Notes: generated by a model from the sequence alone, not told the origin. Shown: positions 14,820 through 21,932, counted from the first letter of the stretch. The stretch is 64,000 bases of DNA from Ruthenibacterium lactatiformans (GCF_000949455.1 NZ_JXXK01000002.1:124001-188000); one strand, 5' to 3'. A program made the numbers and translations.

Positions 14820-16114
14820 CCGATGAAAACTATGAAAAGTATCTGCGGGGGCTGACGGCGGAAAACGTGCTGTCAATGGATTCTTTCGCCCTGGCTTACG
14901 CCGCTCCGGATGCAATAGCAGCCGCGCGGCGTTTGATGCTTGCAGACCGGGCCGGAGCGCTGGGAAAGAGCCTTGATGAGTTCAACGCGGCTCATGGTGA
15001 AGCGCTTGAATTGAGGCGCGCAGACAAGCTGATAGCCCCTGCAGACAGGGACGTTTTCGGACGGGCACGGGCGGCGCCGGATAAGAGCATCATTATTTCC
15101 AGATTCAAAACACTTGACGAATTTGAAGAACAGGAAGCGGCGTGGCTCGTTCCCGGATGGATACCGCAAGGCCAAATCACATTATTGGCAGCGGATGGCG
15201 GCGTAGGCAAAACGTCTTTATGGGTGAATATTGTTGCCAACCTTAGCGCCGGGCGGCCTTGCGTGCTCGACCCGCCCGGATATACTCGGGAGCCGCTGCG
15301 CGTGGCCTTTATGACCACAGAGGACAGCATACGGCAAAAGCTTAAAAAGAAGCTGCGCATTGCCGGGGCCAATATGCAGAACATCATCGCTCCGGACTTT
15401 CTAGGCGATACAACTGGCGTGCTGCGTGCCTTTAAATTCGGTTCGGAGGAAATGGCGGCAGCAATACGGTACTTCCGGCCTGCTTTATGTGTGTTTGACC
15501 CTGTACAAGGCTTTGTGCCGCCGCTCATCAACATGGGGAGCCGCAACGCAATGCGAGACTGTACCGCCCCGCTTATCACATTGGGCGAGGAATGTAATAC
15601 AACATCCCTTATTGTAAGCCACACGAACAAGCGGAAAGGCGCGTCAGGCCGCGACCGCATAGCAGACAGTGCCGATTTATGGGACGTTTCCCGCTCTGTG
15701 ATTATGGCCGGCTACACCGAGGAACAGGGCGCGCGGTATCTTTCCAACGAAAAGAACAACTATGCGCCGCTACATGAAACGCTGCTGTTTAGCATCGATG
15801 CAGACGGGCAAATCATCAAAGAGGGCACAACGTGGAAACGCGACCGCGATTTCATGCAGGCGGCAGCGGATTTCAAAGGCAATTCCAAGCGGGAAGATTG
15901 TAAGGAATGGATATTGCATGAATTGGACGAAGCGGGCGGCTCTGTCCCATCCAAATACCTTTCAGACAAAGCGCGTGCGGAGGGTTATAGCGCGGACGTG
16001 CTGCGCCGTGCAAAGGATGAATTGAAGAAAAGGCGAGAGATTCACTATTACCAGACAGGCAGCACAAAGGCCAAAACATGGCATGTCGGCCTTACCTCAT
16101 GCAACGAATTTTAA
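14816..16114 (+). CDS. RepA-like AAA ATPase (replicative helicase type)
   Basis: 432 residues. A RecA-like ATPase core begins near residue 115 (AWLVPGWIPQGQITLLAADG). Walker A is AADGGVGKTS, Walker B is ALCVFDPVQGF, and a conserved His-Thr-Asn (VSHTNKRKG) follows. The C-terminal part (VPSKYLSDKARAEGYSADVLRRAKDEL) is a winged-helix-like domain. This is the plasmid/phage RepA group (AAA_25). The start GTG at 14816 overlaps the preceding stop; no ATG has a better site. Iteron-like repeats lie immediately downstream. An ATPase followed by iterons suggests autonomous replication after excision, as in phage satellites. No primase is seen. Confidence 0.88.
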   Translation: MTDENYEKYLRGLTAENVLSMDSFALAYAAPDAIAAARRLMLADRAGALGKSLDEFNAAHGEALELRRADKLIAPADRDVFGRARAAPDKSIIISRFKTLDEFEEQEAAWLVPGWIPQGQITLLAADGGVGKTSLWVNIVANLSAGRPCVLDPPGYTREPLRVAFMTTEDSIRQKLKKKLRIAGANMQNIIAPDFLGDTTGVLRAFKFGSEEMAAAIRYFRPALCVFDPVQGFVPPLINMGSRNAMRDCTAPLITLGEECNTTSLIVSHTNKRKGASGRDRIADSADLWDVSRSVIMAGYTEEQGARYLSNEKNNYAPLHETLLFSIDADGQIIKEGTTWKRDRDFMQAAADFKGNSKREDCKEWILHELDEAGGSVPSKYLSDKARAEGYSADVLRRAKDELKKRREIHYYQTGSTKAKTWHVGLTSCNEF

Positions 16115-16172
16115 GAATTGCCGCCGGATACAGAAACCCCATTTTAGCGTTGTGCCGGTCAGAGACACTAAA

Positions 16173-16262
16173 ACCCTCAAATGAAGCTATAAACCCTTAT
16201 AAATACTATGTTTTTTTCACTTGGCAACACCCTCAAATGAAAGGTTGAAACCCTCAAATGAG
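16173..16262 (+). repeat. Iteron-like direct repeats (candidate replication origin)
   Basis: Three direct copies of ACCCTCAAATGAA (last base G in the third) start at 16173, 16229 and 16250. Related fragments such as CCAAATGAAG lie just after. Two copies are 21 bases apart, close to two helical turns. The 286-base region 16115-16400 between the ATPase gene and the next ORF is AT-rich, has no convincing gene, and is the best origin candidate of the element. Confidence 0.6.
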
Positions 16263-16400
16263 AAGCTTTCATTTGTGCATCCTGCCAAATGAAGAAATCT
16301 GCAGTACAAAGCCATTTTTCGCTTCACTTGAGTATTTGCGCCTTTGTAACGGTCGAGCACATAACATGAACAAGTAAGAAAACAGGAGGATGCAACAAAA

Positions 16401-16502
16401 ATGCAAAATAAAATATGCCCTTTAGTGGTTATTTTGGATGAAACATCCGGTACGGTTGGGTGCTTATTCATGCCTCACCAGCGGGGAGGGATTCCGCAAT
16501 GA
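16401..16502 (+). CDS. Small 33-residue ORF
   Basis: ATG at 16401 follows AGGAGGA with 10-base spacing. The 33-residue product (MQNKICPLVVILDETSGTVG...) has two Cys and no known domain. Its TGA overlaps the ATG of the next gene (ATGA), the same coupling used repeatedly in this operon. The coding call rests on the ribosome site and coupling only. It could also be a leader peptide. Confidence 0.5.
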   Translation: MQNKICPLVVILDETSGTVGCLFMPHQRGGIPQ

Positions 16503-16645
16503 CCTATTACACAACGTGCCCACGGTGCGGGGCAAATTTAGACCCGGATGAAAAATGCGATTGCGAACAGGAGAACAACGAAGATGAAACGACAGCCATT
16601 GGAGGCGCTGGGCCTCACGCCGGAGCAGATCGGTGCGGTACTTAA
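16499..16645 (+). CDS. Small zinc-ribbon protein
   Basis: 48 residues. A Cys-x2-Cys (TCPRCGANLDP) and a later Cys-x-Cys (EKCDCE) could bind zinc. The rest is acidic. Such mini zinc ribbons are common in Firmicutes phages and elements, with unknown roles. It is coupled to the preceding ORF by ATGA and overlaps the following gene in another frame, so its translated end may matter little. Confidence 0.6.
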   Translation: MTYYTTCPRCGANLDPDEKCDCEQENNEDETTAIGGAGPHAGADRCGT

Positions 16646-16814
16646 CATGTATCATGCGGACATGGATAAAGCCCGTGCGGAGCATTTTCGCACGCACAAG
16701 GCCACGGAGACGCGGGCGGCGATTGCACGCATGCTGCCATGCCTGCACTCGTTCAAGAGCCTGCGCACGGTGCTGGACGCGGTAAACAGCGCCTATCTGG
16801 ATGAACGCCGCTAG
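16584..16814 (+). CDS. Hypothetical protein of the element
   Basis: 76 residues starting MKRQPLEALGLTPEQIGAVLNMYHADMDK, predicted to be all helical. AGGAG lies 10 bases before the ATG; the frame extends upstream to 16548 without a site. It overlaps the zinc-ribbon gene by about 60 bases. The N-terminal LGLTPEQI...I pattern recalls phage head-assembly or scaffold-type N-termini, but this is weak. No function is assigned. Confidence 0.65.
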   Translation: MKRQPLEALGLTPEQIGAVLNMYHADMDKARAEHFRTHKATETRAAIARMLPCLHSFKSLRTVLDAVNSAYLDERR

Positions 16815-16887
16815 GGCGTGTAGGTCTGCAATCTGGTTGCAACCCCTGACGCCGATGAAGAAAAAGAACAGGAGGCCGGGAACGAGC

Positions 16888-17088
16888 ATGGAAGAGATTG
16901 ATATTTTTCTGCAGGACAGCGCCCAGCAAATTGAAATGCTGCGCGAGAAGCTGCAGCACATGAGGGCCGAAAGTGCTATAAGGCAAGAGGCTTTCGACCG
17001 CCTTGAACAGAAACACCGGGAAAAGCTTGAACACTTAGAAGCTGAATACAACAGACTTTTAGCCTTGCAGGAGGGGCCGCAGCCATGA
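16888..17088 (+). CDS. Small coiled-coil protein
   Basis: 66 residues from MEEIDIFLQDSAQQIEMLREKL, almost wholly heptad-like and charged, so probably one coiled coil. AGGAGG lies 13 bases upstream, slightly far. The in-frame ATG at 16855 is the alternative but has no ribosome site. The stop overlaps the ATG of the excisionase-like gene (ATGA). Role unknown. Confidence 0.65.
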   Translation: MEEIDIFLQDSAQQIEMLREKLQHMRAESAIRQEAFDRLEQKHREKLEHLEAEYNRLLALQEGPQP

Positions 17089-17291
17089 CCGACCGAGTGG
17101 AACGTCTAACAATGAGCGTATCCGAAGCCGCCGCCGAGCTGGGCATAAGCCCCAAGAAAGCGTATGAGCTGGCGCACTCGGCAGAATTTCCGTCGTTCAA
17201 AATCGGCACGCGGACGGTTGTTTACCGCGACGGCCTGCGCGAATGGGTACGCAAGCGCAGCGAAAAAGAAAGCGCCCGTCCGTGCTACTAA
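17085..17291 (+). CDS. Excisionase-type HTH_17 protein
   Basis: 68 residues. The winged-helix motif MSVSEAAAELGISPKKAYELAHSAEFPSFKIGTRTVVY... is the standard excisionase/HTH_17 fold, ending in a basic tail. It is coupled by ATGA to the upstream gene. By family and context it is the probable directionality factor for the integrase. In many elements the excisionase gene is beside int; here it is 4 kb away within the rightward operon, so that excision would follow derepression. A general transcription role is also possible. Confidence 0.8.
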   Translation: MTDRVERLTMSVSEAAAELGISPKKAYELAHSAEFPSFKIGTRTVVYRDGLREWVRKRSEKESARPCY

Positions 17292-17367
17292 CACGGACAG
17301 GCGCAAAGGTGAAGCGGAAAGGAGCCCCGTTTCACCTGCATTTTACCAGAAAAATGGAGGATTTGCA

Positions 17368-17466
17368 ATGATTACTTATCTCGGAGCCGTAGCCCTGGGC
17401 TTTGTGCTGGGCGCTGTATTCTCTGCTGTGGGCCTGCTGTCCGACCGAAAGGGGGCGCGGCGGTGA
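17368..17466 (+). CDS. DUF3789-like single-pass membrane peptide
   Basis: 32 residues, MITYLGAVALGFVLGAVFSAVGLL followed by a basic tail (DRKGARR). This is one membrane helix, as in DUF3789 peptides common in Firmicutes mobile elements. GGAGG lies 8 bases upstream. The stop overlaps the next start (TGATG). Function of the family unknown. Confidence 0.65.
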   Translation: MITYLGAVALGFVLGAVFSAVGLLSDRKGARR

Positions 17467-17669
17467 TGGATACCGAAGCTTTGAGCATTCTTGTTAATCA
17501 AATTGAAAGGGGCACAAACGCGGCCCGCGCCATTCAAGAGGTTATGGCTTCTGGCGAATACTCTCCCACGGTATGGGTTGACGGCTTGGGCTATGTGCTC
17601 GATAGCTTAAATGCCGACACCAAGGCACTGCGGCGCTTTACAGACCTCAGCAGAAAGGGGGCGGGCTGA
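17466..17669 (+). CDS. Hypothetical protein of the element
   Basis: 67 residues (MDTEALSILVNQIERGTNAARAIQEVMASGEYSP...), predicted helical, no recognised domain. ATG at 17466 overlaps the previous stop as TGATG; GTG at 17463 is an alternative. Followed after one base by the next gene. Function unknown. Confidence 0.65.
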   Translation: MDTEALSILVNQIERGTNAARAIQEVMASGEYSPTVWVDGLGYVLDSLNADTKALRRFTDLSRKGAG

Positions 17670-17670
17670 T

Positions 17671-17877
17671 ATGAATATCGTCATGCAAGAACTATTTGAC
17701 CGTTTCCAAAAACTGCCCATCATGGAAAAAATAGAGTTTTTGGAGCTGCTGAAGCTTTTCCACGATAACCCCGAATTTCGCGCCGCCTATGACGCAGCGA
17801 CGCCACCGGGCCATGAAACGCCACCGGGGGCAACGGTACACGGGTTGCTTACAGCTTGGAAAGCCGGAGCCCTATAG
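17671..17877 (+). CDS. Hypothetical protein of the element
   Basis: 68 residues starting MNIVMQELFDRFQKLPIMEKIEFLELLKLFHDNPEF after AGGGGG, mostly helical with a Pro-rich end. No known domain. Last gene of the tight cluster before a hairpin-containing gap. Function unknown. Confidence 0.65.
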   Translation: MNIVMQELFDRFQKLPIMEKIEFLELLKLFHDNPEFRAAYDAATPPGHETPPGATVHGLLTAWKAGAL

Positions 17878-17891
17878 CCAACAAAAAAAGC

Positions 17892-17946
17892 CGCCCTCCC
17901 GGACGGCCCCAAACCTTGAGATTATTATACACCAGACGGGAGGGCA
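17892..17946 (+). promoter_or_regulatory. Inverted repeat that can mask a ribosome binding site
   Basis: GCCCTCCCG near 17894 pairs with CGGGAGGGC ending near 17946. The second arm contains the ribosome site (GGGAGGG) of the gene at 17952. The loop contains TTATTATAC, a possible -10 box. Read-through transcripts would hide the site, whereas a transcript starting inside the loop would leave it free. Confidence 0.5.
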
Positions 17947-17951
17947 GCGCA

Positions 17952-18215
17952 ATGAATGATGAAAACCTTATCACATTTAACCAGATGCAGCCGGAGAGGC
18001 ACAAGGAGCTTTCACGGCTCGGCGGTATCGCCAGCGGCCAAACGCGTGCCCGGCGTGCCTATATGAAAACGGCAGCGCGTGAAATGCAATTGCGCATGGT
18101 CTATTTCAAAGATGCGGATGCTGATTTAAAAGCAGAGTGGGCAGAGTTCCAGCGCTGGCGGCGAAGCGAGAAAAAACGGAGAGTGAACGCCGGGAAACGA
18201 GGGCGTAAGGCATGA
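17952..18215 (+). CDS. Hypothetical protein with SRLGGIASG motif
   Basis: 87 residues. The central HKELSRLGGIASGQTRARRAY recalls the Gly-rich segments of KGG/Con-10-type stress proteins and of some phage small proteins. The rest is basic and helical. The start follows GGGAGGG, which can be sequestered by an upstream arm. The stop overlaps the next start (ATGA). Function unknown. Confidence 0.7.
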   Translation: MNDENLITFNQMQPERHKELSRLGGIASGQTRARRAYMKTAAREMQLRMVYFKDADADLKAEWAEFQRWRRSEKKRRVNAGKRGRKA

Positions 18216-18622
18216 ACGAAGCGCCCACAAATGAAGCCCTGGCCTTGCTGGATGAACGGCAGGCCACTGTACTGCGTGGCCGGTTCTACGAGGGCCGCAC
18301 GCTGGAAAGTCTGGCCGTGCAGTTGGGCATATCGCGCGAACGTGTCCGGCAAACAGAATCAAAAGCAATTCGTGCAATGCGCTTTCCACGGATCCAGCGC
18401 AAGCTGGAAGCGTACCGGGAGAACATCCTCTCTGGCAGCTCATACCACGGTACAGGCTTCAGCGCATGGAAAGAGCGCGGCAGCGTAGAGGAACGACTTG
18501 CCGAGCGTATAGAAGCCTATGCGGAACGCGGCACAACAAATGCTTTTATATCCGATGTCATGCGCATACGCGGATGCAGCCGCGAAGAAGTGTTGCAGCG
18601 ATACCCGGAGCTTAGCAGCTAA
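18212..18622 (+). CDS. Sigma-70 region-4-like DNA-binding protein
   Basis: 136 residues. The segment LDERQATVLRGRFYEGRTLESLAVQLGISRERVRQTESKAIRAMR is a textbook sigma-70 region 4 helix-turn-helix. No region 2 is present, so this is not a complete sigma factor. The C-terminal half is helical and unassigned. In phages such proteins act as late-gene activators (ArpU-like) or, less often, as small terminase-like DNA binders. By position just before the scaffold-like gene it could control or serve packaging functions. It overlaps the preceding gene by ATGA. Confidence 0.78.
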   Translation: MNEAPTNEALALLDERQATVLRGRFYEGRTLESLAVQLGISRERVRQTESKAIRAMRFPRIQRKLEAYRENILSGSSYHGTGFSAWKERGSVEERLAERIEAYAERGTTNAFISDVMRIRGCSREEVLQRYPELSS

Positions 18623-18686
18623 AAAGCAGTATTCCCGGCCCTGTGCCGGGTGCTGATATATCAACAAGAGAAAGGAAAGAAAAAAC

Positions 18687-19256
18687 ATGAACAATTACAC
18701 CGCAAACAAAGAATTGAAAGCCGTACTCGACGATTTTGTAGCCCAGTATGCAGCCGCGTGCGAAGCCTCCCGCGTTGCCTTTATGAAGTCCTCCAAGGGC
18801 GGCGACAGAATCCCCGAGCCGGGCCACCTGTACGGGAACGATGCCAAAGAAGCCTTTGACCAGACATGCGCAGAGCTGCGCAGTCGGGCCGCTGCTGTGC
18901 TGGACACCATGACCGAAGAAGCGCGGGCGCAGCTGTATGCCGTACCCGACAGAGATTGCAGCGCGATAATTAACGCCGTAAACGGACGCACGAACCTGAC
19001 CAGAGAAGAAGTTGACGGCCTGCTGACCAAGTACGGCTATAACGCGCTTACTTATCGCGCCATCGCCTCCGCTGCAAAGGCAAATGAAATCACGGTCAAC
19101 GACTGCCCGCAGCAAGTCCTTTTTAACGACTTGGTAGAACTGCGCAGAGCCTTTGACGAGACACTCACGACCGCAAGTGCCGAGGCCGGGCACGCTGCGG
19201 AGGGCTTTGCCGAGTTGTTTAAAATGATGAATATTGACAGTGTTATCCCGGAGTGA
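18687..19256 (+). CDS. Hypothetical protein of the element
   Basis: 189 residues (MNNYTANKELKAVLDDFVAQYAAACEASRVAFMKSSKGGDRIPEPG...), soluble and largely helical, no recognised family. AAAGGAAAG precedes the start. A GC hairpin (CCCGGC...GCCGGG) in the 64-base gap upstream could reduce read-through. Its place before the scaffold-like gene is where phages carry head or portal-adjacent genes and satellites carry capsid-interference genes. No evidence beyond position. Confidence 0.75.
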   Translation: MNNYTANKELKAVLDDFVAQYAAACEASRVAFMKSSKGGDRIPEPGHLYGNDAKEAFDQTCAELRSRAAAVLDTMTEEARAQLYAVPDRDCSAIINAVNGRTNLTREEVDGLLTKYGYNALTYRAIASAAKANEITVNDCPQQVLFNDLVELRRAFDETLTTASAEAGHAAEGFAELFKMMNIDSVIPE

Positions 19257-19368
19257 CGGAGCGGCGGCGGGCAAGGGTGGGGGGCCTCCCCCCTCCCTCC
19301 CTCAAGGCGACCCCATGCCGTCCAGCGCCGATTTACACACAGGGAATTTTCAACAGGGAGGTTATACA

Positions 19369-19956
19369 GTGAAAAGAGACGAACTAAAAAGCATTATACC
19401 AGATATTACCGATGACCAAGTAAACCAGCTTATGGCCATACACGGCGCAGACATTGAGCGCCACAAGCAACAGCTTGCCACACTGACCGCCGAGCTGGAA
19501 GAAGCAAAAGGCAAATACCACGAGACAGCCGACCGTCTCGCCGGGCTGGATGCCGAGTACAAGGCGAAAGCCGAAGCGGCTGAACAAGCCGCCGCCGAAA
19601 AACTAGACGGGATGCAAAGGGAATTTGAATTTCAGAGCGCGGCAATGATGGCAATGTCTGAAATCAAATTCACCAGCAAATCTGCAAAGAAAACATTTAT
19701 GCGAGAGCTGCGGGAAAGAAACTTTCCAATTCAAGAGGGTAAAATTATCGGCTTTGATGAATTTTTTGCCGAAGCCCGGCAGGCAGACCCCGCCGCCTTT
19801 AGCTCGAGTGGATACCCTGTCATAAGAGACGGCGGCGAACCCATGCACCCGGTAACCGTTCCCGTAGATCCTGCGGAGGCTTTCGGGGAATTTGTCGAGA
19901 ACAGCTTGTCAGGAAAGCCGTGGGCCGAGCCTGGCGGCTGGGAACGCATCGTTTAA
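19369..19956 (+). CDS. Phage scaffold-like protein (GP20/DUF4355 type)
   Basis: 195 residues from a GTG 7 bases after AGGGAGG. The N-terminus MKRDELKSIIPDITDDQVNQLMAIHG, a long coiled coil (about residues 25-90) and the C-terminal block IKFTSKSAKKTFMRELRERN followed by GKIIGFDEFF and ADPAAF are the pattern of phage minor structural protein GP20/DUF4355, generally capsid scaffolds. A capsid gene would be expected next, but the operon ends here. A lone scaffold fits a satellite that redirects a helper phage capsid (compare CpmB of SaPIs or Sid of P4), or a remnant of a deleted head module. Confidence 0.78.
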   Translation: MKRDELKSIIPDITDDQVNQLMAIHGADIERHKQQLATLTAELEEAKGKYHETADRLAGLDAEYKAKAEAAEQAAAEKLDGMQREFEFQSAAMMAMSEIKFTSKSAKKTFMRELRERNFPIQEGKIIGFDEFFAEARQADPAAFSSSGYPVIRDGGEPMHPVTVPVDPAEAFGEFVENSLSGKPWAEPGGWERIV

Positions 19957-20063
19957 TACAGAGGGCCGGATATCCTCCGGCCCCATCATACCCCAAAGGC
20001 CGCACGAGGCCGGCAGAAGTGCCTCCTTCTGTTCGGCTTGAAAGCCTCTACCCTAGTGTTCTT

Positions 20064-20294
20064 TTATAGCCATGTTCCCCAAATTTGAAGACAAGCACCA
20101 ACTATAATTAGAGCGAGCCCCCCTATTACTGACGGTCTATTATACAATGCTTTTTGCATTTTCCCTTCGTCCAATGCTTGGGCCGTCCGCATTTCTTCAC
20201 ATTGTTTCTTGCTTAGCCTTAGGGCAGACCATAAGGTCAGTATTGTGCCTCCTGTAGATAAAATGATTCCGAATGTTAAAAGAATACGTTCCAT
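20064..20294 (-). CDS. Small two-helix membrane protein
   Basis: 76 residues with membrane helices at the start (ILLTFGIILSTGGTILTLW) and the end (VIGGLALIIVGACLQIWGTW), and a charged loop between. ATG at 20294 is preferred; GGGGAAG lies about 13 bases upstream. A consensus promoter stands in front. It is transcribed against the rest of the operon near the right end, the place where elements often carry lysogenic-conversion or superinfection-exclusion genes. No homology is recognised. Confidence 0.7.
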   Translation of the reverse strand: MERILLTFGIILSTGGTILTLWSALRLSKKQCEEMRTAQALDEGKMQKALYNRPSVIGGLALIIVGACLQIWGTWL

Positions 20295-20327
20295 TTGAGA
20301 TGAGCACTTCCCCTTCATTTTTATACC

Positions 20328-20356
20328 ACTATAGGCCCTTTCCTGTACAATGTCAA
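20328..20356 (-). promoter_or_regulatory. Promoter of the small membrane protein
   Basis: On the minus strand TTGACA and TATAGT with a 17-base spacer, close to consensus. This gene is therefore likely expressed while the element is integrated and the rightward promoter is repressed. Confidence 0.7.
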
Positions 20357-20400
20357 AGGCCCCCGCTTTGACCCTTCCACGGGCTTCGGCGGGGGCAAAA

Positions 20401-20422
20401 GTTTTCCCTTATTTTTTCCCTT
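20401..20422 (+). repeat. Right arm-type repeats
   Basis: TTTTCCCTT at 20402 and 20414, the same word and 12-base period as at 11938 and 11950. Two copies of GGATTCCACGC (20447 and 20509) lie between these and the right core and may bind accessory proteins. Confidence 0.5.
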
Positions 20423-20535
20423 TATGGAGTACCAGCGCATGGAACGGGATTCCACGCCATACAAAACAAACCTTGATTTTATGCGGGTTTATGGTATCCT
20501 GTTCCATAGGATTCCACGCGGGAAAATAACAACCT

Positions 20536-20549
20536 GCAACCGCCGGTTG
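20536..20549 (+). other. Right attachment core (attR candidate)
   Basis: GCAACCGCCGGTTG, identical to 11853-11866. The integrase-distal end of the element. Confidence 0.65.
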
Positions 20550-20654
20550 CCGAAATGGAACACCCAGTTGGTGGCCCCGCGCCCGCGCTTTTGTTAGGAT
20601 GAAATCGGAGGGCGGGCCTGTTCCCGCCTCACTTTTCCTCAGGAGGACACAACT

Positions 20655-21878
20655 ATGACGATCAACGAACGCATTCTTGCGCTGCGCCGGGCGGCAGGCC
20701 TTTCCCAGGAGGCTTTGGCCGAACAGGTGGGCGTCTCCCGTCAGGCCATCGGCAAATGGGAGAGCGGCGCTTCTCTGCCCGGGCTGGATAATCTGCAGGA
20801 GCTGGCCCGCGCGCTGGGCGTAAGCTGCGACGAACTGCTGACAGGAAAAGAGTCCGGAACGGAAAATACCGCCGGACAGGACGGTGTGGCGCTGGAAAGC
20901 GTAAAAGCCCTGCTGGACGCGCAAAATGCGGCGCAGGCCCATGCGGCCCACCGCCAGCGCATCCTTCTTGCGGGCCTTGCCGCCGCGCTCGCCTGCGTGG
21001 GTGCGGCGCTGGTGTACCTCGGTGTGTATTACGGGGGCCGCATGCGGGAGCTTTCCAGCCGTGTGGACGACATCGGCGCAAACGTGGCCGGCATCGAAGG
21101 CAGCATCGATATGCGTATCTCATCCATCCAGTCCAGCATAGAAGAGAGCCTGCGCCAGCAGGCCAGCATCGTGGCTGGTTTTGATTGGGACTACGGTGTC
21201 CCCGGTACAGAACGCCGCGTACCGTTGACGGTTACGGCCACACCCAAAAACTACCGCGACGGTCTTTCCGCCGTGTTCACTCTTACGCCGGAGAGCGGTG
21301 TGCCTCAGACAGCCGCCGGGACGCTGCTGGCGGGCAATGCGTTTTGTGCGGAGTTGGCCGTTCCCCTGGAAATGGAATACCAGGACTTTGCGGTATCCGT
21401 CAGCTTCACGCTGGATGGGGAGGCCCAAACGGAGGAGCTGTTCCGGGAATACGATTTTGTCTCGGGCTACCAGACGACGGTTTCGGTGACGCCCACGGAA
21501 TTTAAAGCACAGCACTCCGGGCGCAGGACGGACGGTACCGCCGGAATGACGCTGGGCGGGGATTTTGAGCTTTCGGTAAATCGCGCTTACCGCGAGAACT
21601 CCGCCGTTCCCGCGCATGCGGTAATCGAGCTGGTGATCGACGGCGAGGCGGTACAGCGGCAGGAGATGGATCTTTCGGCTGATTTTCAGCTTGTCTCCGG
21701 CGGCGCCGGAACCGCCGATGAACAGGCGGAAGAGATCCTTTCCGGCATCACCTACTATCTTTCCTTCCCGGAAGAGGTCTACGCCGCACCGCAGAGGGAG
21801 GCGGAGCTTGTGGCCGCCGTCACCGACAGCAGCGGGCTTACCGTCACCGCACGGCGGGACCTGTATCGTGTTGGTTGA
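20655..21878 (+). CDS. Membrane-anchored XRE regulator
   Basis: 407 residues. A cytoplasmic XRE domain at the N-terminus (ILALRRAAGLSQEALAEQVGVSRQAIGKWESG) is followed by one membrane helix near residues 104-125 (ILLAGLAAALACVGAALVYLGVYYG). Then comes a short coiled coil and about 260 residues of beta-rich extracytoplasmic domain. The layout suggests a one-component sensor linking an outside signal to DNA binding, or a decoy/scaffold at the membrane. AGGAGG precedes the start. The gene lies just outside the right end of the integrated element, which separates it from a promoter at 11814-11843. Target genes unknown. Confidence 0.88.
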   Translation: MTINERILALRRAAGLSQEALAEQVGVSRQAIGKWESGASLPGLDNLQELARALGVSCDELLTGKESGTENTAGQDGVALESVKALLDAQNAAQAHAAHRQRILLAGLAAALACVGAALVYLGVYYGGRMRELSSRVDDIGANVAGIEGSIDMRISSIQSSIEESLRQQASIVAGFDWDYGVPGTERRVPLTVTATPKNYRDGLSAVFTLTPESGVPQTAAGTLLAGNAFCAELAVPLEMEYQDFAVSVSFTLDGEAQTEELFREYDFVSGYQTTVSVTPTEFKAQHSGRRTDGTAGMTLGGDFELSVNRAYRENSAVPAHAVIELVIDGEAVQRQEMDLSADFQLVSGGAGTADEQAEEILSGITYYLSFPEEVYAAPQREAELVAAVTDSSGLTVTARRDLYRVG

Positions 21879-21890
21879 ATCCTATACTCC

Positions 21891-21932
21891 AAACGCCGTG
21901 CGGCGGCATTCTGCCCGTTGCACGGCGTTTTC
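21891..21932 (+). terminator. Terminator after the membrane-anchored regulator
   Basis: AACGCCGTGC pairs with GCACGGCGTT across an 18-base loop, followed by TTTCTGTC. A likely rho-independent terminator with a short T run. Confidence 0.65.

Larger units (their letters stand above)
11853..20549. mobile_element. Integrated 8.7-kb element resembling a phage satellite
   Basis: The interval is bounded by the 14-bp direct repeat GCAACCGCCGGTTG. Just inside each end lies a pair of TTTTCCCTT words with 12-base period. Gene order: integrase and repressor on the minus strand; then Cro-like protein, RepA-like ATPase, iteron-like repeats, small overlapping genes, excisionase-type HTH, sigma-region-4-like protein and phage scaffold-like protein on the plus strand; and a small membrane protein gene reversed near the right end. 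No terminase, portal, major capsid, tail, lysis or relaxase gene is present. Size and order resemble phage-inducible chromosomal islands; a decayed prophage is the main alternative. Confidence 0.72.

Noticed and set aside
16217..16471. A minus-strand 84-codon ORF over the iterons
   Set aside because: No ribosome site, opposite to the operon, and it overlaps the iterons and the next small gene.
11853..20549. Integrative conjugative element
   Set aside because: No relaxase, coupling protein or type IV secretion genes in any frame.
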